Notes: generated from the letters alone by a model not told the origin. 64,000 nucleotides of DNA from CBDCME01 sp965218865 (GCA_965218865.1 CBDCME010000031.1:1-64000), one strand, 5' to 3'. Positions 47,475 to 56,760 are shown, numbered from the stretch's first letter. Numbers and translations are program-made.

Positions 47475-48642
47475 TACCAACCGCCCTTAACATTGACTTG
47501 TGCGAGCCCACGCTCTGAGGCCGATGGACATGATCTTCCAAGGTTGGTCGGTCAGGTTGTTCCAGGCTTGGCAAGAGGCCTCGACGATGTCTTCATAGGA
47601 GTCGAAGACACGATTGGAGAGCCAGTTCTGGCGGAGGTATTGCCAGACATTTTCGGCGGGATTGAGCTCCGGGGACTTGGGTGGCAAAGGCACGAGGGAG
47701 ATGTTCTCCGGGATGCCGAGTTTGGCAGTGGTGTGCCATGCGGCTTGGTCGAGCAGCACGACGGCATGGGCGTTTGGGGCAACGGCCCGGCTGATTTCCT
47801 CGAGATGCAGGTCATGGCTTCAGTATTGGCGCGCGGCATGACCAGCGCCGCGCCCTCACCGCGCTCGGGGCAGATGGCGCCGAAGAGATACGCCGAAGAG
47901 GTCCGTAGGTCCTTGACCTGGCGCGGGCGCGATCCCTTTGGGGCCCACTGGCGCACCAGGCTGTTCTTCTGGCCGACGCGCATTTCATCTTGAAACCAAA
48001 CCTCGATGGGCGTGTCCGGTGGCTGTGCCGCTACGATTTTCGCCAAGTGTTCGGGAAAACTTTTTTTTAAATTCCTCCTGTGCCCGCGCATCCTGGCCGA
48101 CGTGGCGCGGGCGCGCGGAAATATGCGAGAACCCGAGCGCGGCCAGCAGCTTGCCGACGCTCCGCTCGTGATAGTCCACGCCGAAGCGCGTTCGGGATCA
48201 GTTGCTTGAGATCGATGCAGCGCCAGCGCACGACCCCATCCCGTTCGGGATCGGGACCGGCCTCGATAGCCCGCGAAAGCGCCGCCATTTGCGACGGCGT
48301 CAACCGACGCAACGCCCCGTTCGGCTTGCGGTCGATCAGACCGGCCGGACCTCCCGCGTTGAACCGGTGAACCCAGTCCCGCAACGTCTGCCGATCCATG
48401 CCGCCAATACCCGCCGCGCACGCTCGATCCATCCCATCGTAGATGGCCGCCATCGACAAAAGCCGTCGCGCCTGGTTCCCATCATCGCTCCGTGCCGCAA
48501 GAACACGGACTCTTTCAGCATCAAAGTCGTTTCGCAAAGGAATCGTTGGCATTGAACACACTCCCTTGTTGCCAACAACCTTGAATCACACAAAACCTAG
48601 CGTGTAAACCTTTGCGCGAGTCAAACCCTGGGGCGGTTAGTA
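47475..48642 (-). mobile_element. IS630-family element, copy 5 (reverse, nested)
   Basis: 1,168 bp, inserted in reverse orientation in the IS1595 transposase gene. The right inverted repeat has one change (GGGCGGTTAGTA). Confidence 0.9.
47487..48552 (-). pseudogene. IS630 family transposase (copy 5), multiple frameshifts
   Basis: The minus-strand gene starts at 48550-48552. An extra C near 48190 breaks the frame after KQLI, the A tract is A8 near 48062-48069, and one G is missing near 47815 (EAMTCIS instead of EAMDLHL). It has more lesions than any other copy and is probably inactive. Confidence 0.85.
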
Positions 48643-48676
48643 TAAGCTGTTTCACGGCCGTCACGCAAGCTGGCTG

Positions 48677-48686
48677 CCGCCATGAT
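48677..48686. repeat. 10-bp target duplication, left
   Basis: CCGCCATGAT precedes the first ISAs1-type element and recurs at 50768-50777 and 52858-52867. Confidence 0.85.
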
Positions 48687-50767
48687 CAGGGCTAGTTTTT
48701 TGTCCGCCCAGTGATCAGGGTGAGGTGATCGCGGCGCTGACCATTTCATTCTCGGTGTGGCAGTGTGCCGGTCATGGCGACGCTGCCGGTCTCGGATTCG
48801 TCCATTGATTTGCGCGCGGTCACGGTGCGTCCGACCTGGGGCGCGCAGGAGCACCGGCGCTGGGACCGGTTGGTGGAGCAGCACCACTACCTGGCGTTCC
48901 ACGGGCGTCATCGGCAAGGGCCTGCGCCATGTCGCGGTGCATGGCGAGACCTGGCTCGCACTGATCGGCTGGCAGCCCGGCGCGTTCAAGCTGGGCGCGC
49001 GTGATCGCTGGATCGGGTGGTCGGCCGAGCAGCAGTTCCGGCGTCTGCATCTGATCGCCAACAACTCGCGCTTCGTCATTCTGACGCCTGGCCGAGTGCC
49101 GAACCTGGCCTCCCGTGTGCTGGGGCTGAGCCTGCGGCGGCTGTCTGAGGACATCCAGGCGGTGCACGGATATCCGGCTCTTCTGGCGGAGACGTTCGTG
49201 GACGTCTCGCGATTTGCCGGCACCTGCTACCGCGCGTCGAACTGGCGCTCTCTGGGGCTGACGCGGGGCTTTGCCCGTGAGCCCGGAGGGGCAGCGCGCT
49301 GGCGCCACCACGGTCAGCCCAAGGAGGTCTTCGTGTTCGGACTGACAGACGGCGCCCCCGAGGCGCTGAGCCGTACCGGGATGCCGGCACACTGGAACGC
49401 CGAGCAGCACACCGAGCCGATGGCCGCGCCCCGGCTGCGCAGCCTGTTCGAGTGTCTGGGTGAGGTGCCCGAGTACCGCCATGCCGGGGCAAAGCGCTAT
49501 GCGCTCAACACCATTCTGGTGATCGCCGTCGCCGCCCGGCTTGCCGGATACCGGGGGGTGAACGCGTTCGCCCAGTTCGCCGCCCTGCTCTCCCAGGAGC
49601 AGCTCGAGGCGGTGGGTGCGTTCTGGAGCCCTTCCAAACAGCGCTACACCCCGCCCGCGATCACCACCTTCCACAAGACCCTCACCGCCCTGCCGCCAGA
49701 GACCCTGGACAACGCGATTAGCCAGTGGACCGGCCAGCATGGCAGCGCGCACGCGCCGGTCGCCATGGACGGAAAGGATCTGCGCGGCGCCTCGAAGCAG
49801 ACCGAAGACGGGCGCAGGATGATGGTGGCGGCGGTCGAGCACGACACCGGCGTGGTCCTCGGGCAGGTCGAGGTCGACCGCAAGAGCAACGAAATCCCGG
49901 CCGTGCGCGAACTCTCCAGCGGCCTCGACCTCACAGGCCGGATCGTCACCATGGACGCGATGCACGCTCAGCACGAGACCGCGCGCTGCCTGCTCGGGCG
50001 TCGCGCCGACTACGTGATGAGCGCGGTCAAGGACAACCAGGAGATGATCTTCGAAGACCTCAAGGCGATCGACTTCAGCGATGCGCTCTGGCACGAAACC
50101 GTCGACAAGGGCCATGGCCGCATCGAGCGCCGACGCTGCGCCGTCGTCGACCTCTCCGCTGCCGAGTGGGACGGCTACGCCAACCTCCACGGGCGACGCC
50201 AGGCCATGCGCATCGAGCGCGAACGCGAGATCCTCAAGACCGGCAAGCGCAGCATCAAGGTGACCTGGAGCCTCACCTCGCTCGGCGCAGAGCGCGCCGG
50301 ACCCGAGGAGTTGCTCGAACTGGTGCGCAACCACTGGCATATCGAGAACCGCCTGCACTACGTGCGCGACTTCACCTACGACGAAGACCGATGCCGGGCC
50401 TACGTGCGTCACCTGCCCAGAAATCTCGCCTGCTTGACCAACGCGGCCATCGCCATCGTGCGCTGCGACGGACGCTTCCGTTATCTGCCCGAGGCCAACC
50501 GGCACTATGCCGCCCGGGCGCAGGAGGCCCTCGACGCGATCATGACCGCGCCCATCGCCTGAGACAGCACGCCTCTCCCCCGGACCGGGACGTGCCGCCG
50601 AGCGGCGCGGGCGGACCGGTGTGCCTGTCGAATCCGAAAACGCCGTCCGGTGGCTTCGAGCAGTCCCCATGACGTCGTCGAGGCAAGCTCGGGGCTCCCC
50701 GAACCCCGTGCACCGAGCACGATCCCACTCATCCCGAACCCTCAACCGCGACTAAAAATTGTTCCTG
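48687..50767 (+). mobile_element. ISAs1-type element with DruA-like domain, copy A
   Basis: 2,081 bp, left end CAGGGCTAGTTTTTTGTC and right end (reverse complement) CAGGAACAATTTTTAGTC, flanked by CCGCCATGAT on both sides. It is about 700 bp longer than ordinary ISAs1 elements because the transposase gene carries an extra N-terminal domain. Directly followed by copy B. Confidence 0.85.
48774..50562 (+). pseudogene. DUF4338 (DruA-like)-ISAs1 transposase fusion, copy A, frameshifted
   Basis: Same gene as copy B but with one extra G near 48902-48905 (CCACGGGCGTC versus CCACGGCGTC), which disrupts the frame 43 codons into the DruA-like domain. From there on the sequence is nearly identical to copy B, with a few substitutions (K for E in SIKVTW, L for P in DALWHE). 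An alternative start in the other frame at 48757 would keep most of the protein but with an unrelated N terminus. Confidence 0.8.
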
Positions 50768-50777
50768 CCGCCATGAT
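50768..50777. repeat. 10-bp target duplication, middle
   Basis: CCGCCATGAT shared by the tandem copies A and B. Confidence 0.85.
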
Positions 50778-52857
50778 CAGGGCTAGTTTTTTGTCCGCCC
50801 AGTGATCAGGGTGAGGTGATCGCGGCGCTGGCCATTTCATTCTCGGTGTGGCAGTGTGCCGGTCATGGCGACGCTGCCGGTCTCGGATTCGTCCATTGAT
50901 TTGCGCGCGGTCACGGTGCGTCCGACCTGGGGCGCGCAGGAGCACCGGCGCTGGGACCGGTTGGTGGAGCAGCACCACTACCTGGCGTTCCACGGCGTCA
51001 TCGGCAAGGGCCTGCGCCATGTCGCGGTGCATGGCGAGACCTGGCTCGCACTGATCGGCTGGCAGCCCGGCGCGTTCAAGCTGGGCGCGCGTGATCGCTG
51101 GATCGGGTGGTCGGCCGAGCAGCAGTTCCGGCGTCTGCATCTGATCGCCAACAACTCGCGCTTCGTCATTCTGACGCCTGGCCGAGTGCCGAACCTGGCC
51201 TCCCGTGTGCTGGGGCTGAGCCTGCGGCGGCTGTCTGAGGACATCCAGGCGGTGCACGGATATCCGGCTCTTCTGGCGGAGACGTTCGTGGACGTCTCGC
51301 GATTTGCCGGCACCTGCTACCGCGCGTCGAACTGGCGCTCTCTGGGGCTGACGCGGGGCTTTGCCCGTGAGCCCGGAGGGGCAGCGCGCTGGCGCCACCA
51401 CGGTCAGCCCAAGGAGGTCTTCGTGTTCGGACTGACAGACGGCGCCCCCGAGGCGCTGAGCCGTACCGGGATGCCGGCACACTGGAACGCCGAGCAGCAC
51501 ACCGAGCCGATGGCCGCGCCCCGGCTGCGCAGCCTGTTCGAGTGTCTGGGTGAGGTGCCCGAGTACCGCCATGCCCGGGGCAAGCGCTATGCGCTCAACA
51601 CCATTCTGGTGATCGCCGTCGCCGCCCGGCTTGCCGGATACCGGGGGGTGAACGCGTTCGCCCAGTTCGCCGCCCTGCTCTCCCAGGAGCAGCTCGAGGC
51701 GGTGGGTGCGTTCTGGAGCCCTTCCAAACAGCGCTACACCCCGCCCGCGATCACCACCTTCCACAAGACCCTCACCGCCCTGCCGCCAGAGACCCTGGAC
51801 AACGCGATTAGCCAGTGGACCGGCCAGCATGGCAGCGCGCACGCGCCGGTCGCCATGGACGGAAAGGATCTGCGCGGCGCCTCGAAGCAGACCGAAGACG
51901 GGCGCAGGATGATGGTGGCGGCGGTCGAGCACGACACCGGCGTGGTCCTCGGGCAGGTCGAGGTCGACCGCAAGAGCAACGAAATCCCGGCCGTGCGCGA
52001 ACTCTCCAGCGGCCTCGACCTCACAGGCCGGATCGTCACCATGGACGCGATGCACGCTCAGCACGAGACCGCGCGCTGCCTGCTCGGGCGTCGCGCCGAC
52101 TACGTGATGAGCGCGGTCAAGGACAACCAGGAGATGATCTTCGAAGACCTCAAGGCGATCGACTTCAGCGATGCGCCCTGGCACGAAACCGTCGACAAGG
52201 GCCATGGCCGCATCGAGCGCCGACGCTGCGCCGTCGTCGACCTCTCCGCTGCCGAGTGGGACGGCTACGCCAACCTCCACGGGCGACGCCAGGCCATGCG
52301 CATCGAGCGCGAACGCGAGATCCTCAAGACCGGCAAGCGCAGCATCGAGGTGACCTGGAGCCTCACCTCGCTCGGCGCAGAGCGCGCCGGACCCGAGGAG
52401 TTGCTCGAACTGGTGCGCAACCACTGGCATATCGAGAACCGCCTGCACTACGTGCGCGACTTCACCTACGACGAAGACCGATGCCGGGCCTACGTGCGTC
52501 ACCTGCCCAGAAATCTCGCCTGCTTGACCAACGCGGCCATCGCCATCGTGCGCTGCGACGGACGCTTCCGTTATCTGCCCGAGGCCAACCGGCACTATGC
52601 CGCCCGGGCGCAGGAGGCCCTCGACGCGATCATGACCGCGCCCATCGCCTGAGACAGCACGCCTCTCCCCCGGACCGGGACGTGCCGCCGAGCGGCGCGG
52701 GCGGACCGGTGTGCCTGTCGAATCCGAAAACGCCGTCCGGTGGCTTCGAGCAGTCCCCATGACGTCGTCGAGGCAAGCTCGGGGCTCCCCGAACCCCGTG
52801 CACCGAGCACGATCCCACTCATCCCGAACCCTCAACCGCGACTAAAAATTGTTCCTG
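50778..52857 (+). mobile_element. ISAs1-type element with DruA-like domain, copy B (intact)
   Basis: 2,080 bp, identical ends to copy A and flanked by the same 10-bp repeat, so the two copies lie head to tail with a single shared target copy between them. Confidence 0.85.
50865..52652 (+). CDS. DUF4338 (DruA-like) domain fused to ISAs1 family transposase
   Basis: The 595-residue protein (ATG 50865; GTG 50856 also in frame) has two parts. Residues 1-215 match DUF4338, the family of Druantia defence protein DruA: WDRLVEQHHYLAFHGVIGKG, WIGWSAEQQFRRLHLIANNS, PNLASRVLGLSLRRLSED, FVDVSRFAGTCYRASNW. Residues 225-595 are an ISAs1 transposase with a DDE triad: VAMDGKDLRGA (D332), VTMDAMHAQHET (D394) and RNHWHIENRLHYVRD (E524). 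The transposase presumably cuts the element ends; the DruA-like domain may bind or process DNA, since its mechanism is not settled. All three catalytic residues are intact. Confidence 0.85.
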   Translation: MATLPVSDSSIDLRAVTVRPTWGAQEHRRWDRLVEQHHYLAFHGVIGKGLRHVAVHGETWLALIGWQPGAFKLGARDRWIGWSAEQQFRRLHLIANNSRFVILTPGRVPNLASRVLGLSLRRLSEDIQAVHGYPALLAETFVDVSRFAGTCYRASNWRSLGLTRGFAREPGGAARWRHHGQPKEVFVFGLTDGAPEALSRTGMPAHWNAEQHTEPMAAPRLRSLFECLGEVPEYRHARGKRYALNTILVIAVAARLAGYRGVNAFAQFAALLSQEQLEAVGAFWSPSKQRYTPPAITTFHKTLTALPPETLDNAISQWTGQHGSAHAPVAMDGKDLRGASKQTEDGRRMMVAAVEHDTGVVLGQVEVDRKSNEIPAVRELSSGLDLTGRIVTMDAMHAQHETARCLLGRRADYVMSAVKDNQEMIFEDLKAIDFSDAPWHETVDKGHGRIERRRCAVVDLSAAEWDGYANLHGRRQAMRIEREREILKTGKRSIEVTWSLTSLGAERAGPEELLELVRNHWHIENRLHYVRDFTYDEDRCRAYVRHLPRNLACLTNAAIAIVRCDGRFRYLPEANRHYAARAQEALDAIMTAPIA

Positions 52858-52867
52858 CCGCCATGAT
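52858..52867. repeat. 10-bp target duplication, right
   Basis: CCGCCATGAT directly after copy B. Joining the outer flanks across one copy of this repeat restores IS1595 transposase sequence (AGCRHDPVVTGC). Confidence 0.85.
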
Positions 52868-52920
52868 CCAGTGGTCACCGGCTGCGGACCGCAAGCCGCC
52901 AAAATCGCCGCCTTCAAATG

Positions 52921-54264
52921 ATGCGGTGGACGGCTCCTGCCACCGGCATCGCGATGTGCCAAAGTGCGGTGTCGTCTTCAACCGCTAACGAGGAGCCGTC
53001 CTATGCAAGAAGTTACCACGATTGGTCTTGATCTCGCGAAGAACGTTTTTCAGGTCCACGGTGTCGATGCCTCGGGCGCGACAGTGATCCGCCGGCAGCT
53101 CAAACGCAGCCAGGTTCTTCCATTCTTCAGGAAACTGCGGCCCTGTTTGGTCGGGGTCGAGGCCTGCGCCACAGCGCATCATTGGGCCCGCGAGATCGGA
53201 GCCTTGGGCCATGAGGTTCGTCTGATGTCGGCCCGCTACGTCAAGGCGACGGAACAAGAATGACGCGGCCGACGCGGACGCGATCTGTGAGGCGGTGACC
53301 CGGCCGTCGATGCGTTTTGTTAGCGTGAAAAGCAAAGAGCAGCAGAGTGTTCTCATGCTACATCGGACCCGCGAGTTGCTGGTCCGCCAGAGAACCATGT
53401 TGGTCAACGCCATGCGAGCGCATATGGCTGAGTTCGGTGTCGTGGTCGGGCTGCCGAACCTCAAGAAACTTCTCGCGGTGATCGCCGATCGAAAGGATAA
53501 GCGTCACTGGCCCGGGTCTGTCTGAAAGGTCTGGCTGGGCAGCTGAGATCGCTGGAGCGCGAAATCGTCGTCGCCGAGCAGCGCATAAATACTTGGCACC
53601 GTGCGAACGAGGTCAGTCGGCGCCTGGAAACTATTCCCGGCATTGGGCCCATCACGGCGAGCGCCTTGACCGCCACGATCACTGATCCATCTGTGTTCAA
53701 GTCGGGCCGTGAACTGGCCGCCTGGATCGGGTTGGTTCCCAAGCAGTCCTCGACCGGGGGCAAGGAACGGCTGGGGCGCATTTCCAAACAGGGGGATCAC
53801 TATCTGCGCTGGCTGCTCTTCTCGGGGGCCATGGCGATCATCCGCCATGCCAAGCAGCGCGGCAACCCACCTTGGCTTGCCGACCTCATCGCCCGCAAGC
53901 CACCAAAGGTCGTCGCCGTCGCCCTCGCCAATAAGACCGCGCGCATCGCTTGGGCGCTCTTACAGCATGGCGGAACTTACCAACGACCGAGTGCCGTGGC
54001 CGCGTAAGGCGCCGACGACAACGAGATCACGAGTTTGGCGGAGTGAAGGTGACGTAATGCAAAAACCGGTCGACCCTGAGGTCGAGAAAACCCGCGATGA
54101 CCCATGCGTCTTCGAACGCACTCAAGTGAATGGGACTCGATCCGCGGATCGCATTAAGGCCAGCGGCCGTACGCGCCGCATCAACAGGCCACACACATGG
54201 CCGCACCCGACCAGTTTGCATCAACGCCGCTTTTGGTCTTGCCAAAAAGGAGCCGTCCACACAT
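52921..54264 (+). mobile_element. IS110 family (IS1111-like) element
   Basis: About 1.34 kb inserted inside the IS1595 transposase gene between AAFK and WVNTT. Subterminal inverted repeats GTGGACGGCTCC near 52925-52936 and GGAGCCGTCCAC near 54249-54260 fit the IS1111 subgroup, which makes no target duplication. The transposase lies in its 5' part and a non-coding 3' stretch (about 54,010-54,245) follows, as is usual for the group. Confidence 0.75.
53003..54007 (+). pseudogene. IS110 family transposase, frameshifted
   Basis: The N-terminal DEDD domain (TIGLDLAKNVFQVHGVDASG, LVGVEACATAHHWAREIGAL) breaks near 53250 where NKNDAADADAICEAV appears in another frame. A second break lies near 53500. 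The C-terminal transposase_20 domain follows (RRLETIPGIGPITASALTAT, AWIGLVPKQSSTGGKERLGR, ALANKTARIAWALL). With two breaks it is probably inactive unless these are sequence errors. Confidence 0.8.
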
Positions 54265-54461
54265 GGGTCAACACGACGATCGGCAACATCAAAAACAGGG
54301 GTACCTACCATGCCGTCCGACCCAAGCATGTGCCTCGTGCTCGGTTCGAATACCGCCGCCGCACCCGACTCGAAGACATGATCACCCGGCTCGCCTGGGT
54401 CGCTCCGCGCACGCCGCCCATGCCCTATCGGCTCCTCGAACTGGCTGAGAATAGTGCGTAA
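54265..54461 (+). pseudogene. IS1595 transposase, 3' part
   Basis: WVNTTIGNIKNRGTYHAVR, ARFEYRRRTRLEDMI and RTPPMPYRLLELAENSA form the C-terminal end of the IS1595 transposase that starts at 46826. The stop at 54459-54461 lies within the right inverted repeat. Confidence 0.8.
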
Positions 54462-54542
54462 TCAGGAAACGTTTTCTTGGCGAATTTACACGGCCAACCC
54501 AGCGCAAGTTTCCCAGCTCCCGAAGACGGAGTGGAGATTGTG

Positions 54543-54824
54543 ATGTTGCGAGGATTGATCCCGCCGGTGGCCGCGCTGTTCTTGGCCGGATGCGGCTTCA
54601 CCCCCCAGGGCGACGCCCTTCGCGCGGCGGTCGCGAACAGAGCCGCGCAAGCCTACGACGAAGGCCTGGAAAACGCCGTCTGGTTCGTCTGCCGGGCCGC
54701 CTCGATCGGCAGCGTCAAGCGCCGCTGGTCAACCCCGGACGCCGCCCGGACCTACCGCGAATTCTGTAGCGAAAGCGGCGCCGACGCGGTCCTCGTGGAC
54801 GAACCCGACGGGGAGTCCGGATGA
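54543..54824 (+). CDS. Small phage lipoprotein near lysis genes
   Basis: The 93-residue product has a lipobox (VAALFLAGCGF, Cys at about 17) and a helical body (AAVANRAAQAYDEGLENAVW). It lies directly before the M15 endolysin with an overlapping start. It could be an outer-membrane spanin-like component, but no inner-membrane partner is obvious. Function otherwise unknown. Confidence 0.6.
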   Translation: MLRGLIPPVAALFLAGCGFTPQGDALRAAVANRAAQAYDEGLENAVWFVCRAASIGSVKRRWSTPDAARTYREFCSESGADAVLVDEPDGESG

Positions 54825-55188
54825 TGCCATTCTTCGGCTCACGTTCCCTGCGCGAACTCTCCACCTGTCACGAGGACATTCAGCGAGTGCTGAACCGGGC
54901 GATCGAGGATTACGATTTCAGCGTCATCAAGGGCCACCGGAGCGAGGTCGACCAGAACGCCGCCGTCGATCGCGGCGCCTCCAAGCTCCGCTTTCCCCGT
55001 TCCTGGCACACCCCAGCCGGGCCGTCGACATCATCCCCTATCCGATCGATTGGCGGGACACTCACCGCTTCCGCGAACTCGCCGAAGTCGTCAAGTGCGC
55101 GGCGACCGCCGAAGGCGTCGATCTCCGCTGGGGCCATGACCTCTGGAATTGGGACCTCCCCCACTGGCAGTTGGCAAGAGGAGAGTGA
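54821..55188 (+). pseudogene. Phage endolysin, M15 peptidase (L-Ala-D-Glu type), one frameshift
   Basis: It starts MMPFFGSRSLRELSTCHEDI and has VIKGHRSEVDQNAAVDRGAS and SKLRFPRSWHT. Near 55008-55012 the frame changes at a C run and resumes as PSRAVDIIPYPIDWRD, which completes the SxHxxxxAxD zinc motif, then RWGHDLWNWDLPHWQL with the last zinc His. The break lies inside the active-site motif, so if real the enzyme is dead; a C-run miscall is the alternative. It cleaves the peptidoglycan peptide at lysis. Confidence 0.75.
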
Positions 55189-55191
55189 GTC

Positions 55192-55407
55192 ATGAACTCA
55201 GGAATCAAGACATCCACGGCCAGCGCCACCGGCGGCGGATTCATCATCGGTCAAGCGCTGATCATCCTGGCCAGGTACCGCTGGCCCGACTTCACCCCAG
55301 AGGTCGAGGAAGCGTCGATCCTCGCCGCGGCATTCGCGGCCGTAATTGGGTGGATCACGTCCGCCATTACCCGGATGCTGGAGAAGAGAACTGCCTCCCC
55401 CGTCTAA
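55192..55407 (+). CDS. Holin-like small membrane protein
   Basis: The 71-residue protein has two hydrophobic segments (GGGFIIGQALIILARYRW and SILAAAFAAVIGWITSAITR) and a charged tail. It follows the endolysin by three bases, the classic place for a holin, which makes lethal membrane holes that release the endolysin. Confidence 0.6.
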   Translation: MNSGIKTSTASATGGGFIIGQALIILARYRWPDFTPEVEEASILAAAFAAVIGWITSAITRMLEKRTASPV

Positions 55408-55480
55408 GAATTTTTTGTTTTTCGCGTACATTGGTGGCAAGATTGTCGCGTCATGCACCGTTTGACGAGTTTGATCCTCA

Positions 55481-55684
55481 ATGGTTTTGGACCTCGACAT
55501 CCACCACGCCGCCAAGTTCCTTGTCCGCGAGGTTAGCGGCTTGGCGACCCTTTTGACCACCAACAGGGCAGCGGACATGTTCTATAAGGGAAACCTTGCC
55601 AGGCAAGCAGTTTGGCTACGAATCCATAAAGCTGTCGAGGCGCAGTTGGTTGAGCAGCCGGCAGCCGACGTGGCGGTGCTTTGA
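55481..55684 (+). CDS. Small hypothetical prophage protein
   Basis: A 67-residue mostly helical protein (DIHHAAKFLVREVSGLATLL, NLARQAVWLRIHKAVEAQLV). No family recognised. It is close to the next gene on the same strand. Confidence 0.45.
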   Translation: MVLDLDIHHAAKFLVREVSGLATLLTTNRAADMFYKGNLARQAVWLRIHKAVEAQLVEQPAADVAVL

Positions 55685-55693
55685 GGAGTTCCA

Positions 55694-55978
55694 ATGGTCC
55701 AAGATGCGAAACCGCCGCTGGTTCCTCCGAAGCCGATCACTCGGGATGCAATTCTGAAAGCCCTTCAGGATAGGCAAGTTCCCCCAGAATGCCCAGTTTG
55801 CGAAAATAATAGTTGGGAGCTGGCACAGAAGGAAGATGAAGAAATTGGAATAATTGTTGGCCCTAAAGCAACATTGAAACAAACAATCCGTTGTTTCTGT
55901 TTAGTGTGCAAAAATTGCGGTTACGTCCGAATCCATTCGTTGGCCCCATTGGGTTTGGTCTCTGAAAATGACGAATGA
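55694..55978 (+). CDS. Zinc-ribbon-like prophage protein
   Basis: The 94-residue product has two CxxC pairs (PECPVCENNSW and CFCLVCKNCGYVRIH) suggesting a zinc ribbon. A+T content is higher than in neighbours. Its end overlaps the start of the next gene. Function unknown. Confidence 0.6.
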   Translation: MVQDAKPPLVPPKPITRDAILKALQDRQVPPECPVCENNSWELAQKEDEEIGIIVGPKATLKQTIRCFCLVCKNCGYVRIHSLAPLGLVSENDE

Positions 55979-56375
55979 AAAAGATAACATTACTCGCGTC
56001 GATTTTGGAACGGAACACGGCGCACGGTCTAGCCCTGTTGACGGTACCGGTGGCCCACCCGAGGATACTGACATGAAAGAACGTCTTGCACGCGTGGAAG
56101 AGGCGATTGACGGATTGAAGCGATGGCAAATCATGACGGTGACAATGTTTGGCATCATGTTCCTCGCTTTGGTTGCCCTTATGACGTGGCGATTCGACGC
56201 TGTTGACCGGAATTTTGATGCGGTTGACCGGAAAATTGATACCTTAGAGCAAAAGATTGACGCTATCCCTGGTCAGCTTACCGACATCGCTAACGCCATA
56301 GCGACCAACATCATCGCCGCCAAGCAACAGCCGCCGATAATCATCCAGGTGCCAGCAGATACCAAGGAAGAGTAA
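55968..56375 (+). CDS. Single-pass membrane protein with coiled coil
   Basis: The 135-residue protein has a short charged N terminus, a helix (MTVTMFGIMFLALVALMTWR) and heptad-like repeats (DAVDRNFDAVDRKIDTLEQK). The layout suits a membrane-anchored regulator or superinfection-type protein of prophages. No enzyme motif. Confidence 0.55.
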   Translation: MTNEKDNITRVDFGTEHGARSSPVDGTGGPPEDTDMKERLARVEEAIDGLKRWQIMTVTMFGIMFLALVALMTWRFDAVDRNFDAVDRKIDTLEQKIDAIPGQLTDIANAIATNIIAAKQQPPIIIQVPADTKEE

Positions 56376-56386
56376 GGCGTCTCGGA

Positions 56387-56524
56387 TCAAACCTCCGTAT
56401 ACGACAAAATCCGTTCCGCGGTTTGCTCCGCCACTCGAAGTGCGGCTTGGTTGAGAAGGTGGGAGTACCGCTTCGTGGTCTGGCTCGAACGATGACCGAG
56501 AAGCTCTCCGAGCCCATGATATCC
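56387..56524 (-). pseudogene. Phage integrase, C-terminal remnant
   Basis: The minus strand reads GLGELLGHRSSQTTKRYSHL then NQAALRVAEQTAERILSYTE and a stop at 56387. This is the catalytic end of a tyrosine integrase, with the GH box and the nucleophilic Tyr in KRYSHL. The remainder is missing upstream. It faces the prophage and probably marks its right end. Confidence 0.7.
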
Positions 56525-56760
56525 TTATTCTGACGGCAACCGCTTGCCGCGCCGCCAATCCCAGGGCATCACGAAGTCTCCCCGCCATACGCCGTTTCCG
56601 GCCGCTTTCGCCGCTGCCTCGGCCGCGGCGTATTCGATCGAATATTTCCGGTAGACGACGGCCAGGCCTTCCCGCACCAGCCATTCATTGACGTTGAGAC
56701 GTCCGGAGGTGACCGACGGCCACCGAGCGGCCATAACCGTCGGCGTCCCCCTGATTACAG
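56525..56760 (-). pseudogene. Thermonuclease (SNase) C-terminal fragment
   Basis: The segment NVNEWLVREGLAVVYRKYSI followed by AAAEAAAKAAGNGVWRGDFV and PWDWRRGKRL is the C-terminal end of staphylococcal-nuclease-like exported nucleases. The upstream part is frameshifted (a GYGRSVAV-like segment in another frame) and the catalytic N-terminal half is absent. Confidence 0.65.

Larger units (their letters stand above)
46741..54475 (+). mobile_element. IS1595-family element containing nested insertions
   Basis: Perfect 22-bp inverted repeats at 46741-46762 and 54454-54475 (starting AAAACGTTTCCTGATTACGC) bound the element. Subtracting the IS630 copy, the two ISAs1-type copies and the IS110 copy leaves about 1.04 kb, the normal size for IS1595. 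No 8-bp target duplication is visible. It sits between the DUF1353 gene and the lysis genes. Confidence 0.85.

Noticed and set aside
48820..52835. Very long minus-strand open frames of 640-700 codons across both ISAs1-type copies
   Set aside because: They are antisense to the DruA-transposase fusion, GC-rich, and lack any domain; high GC content makes such mirror frames common.
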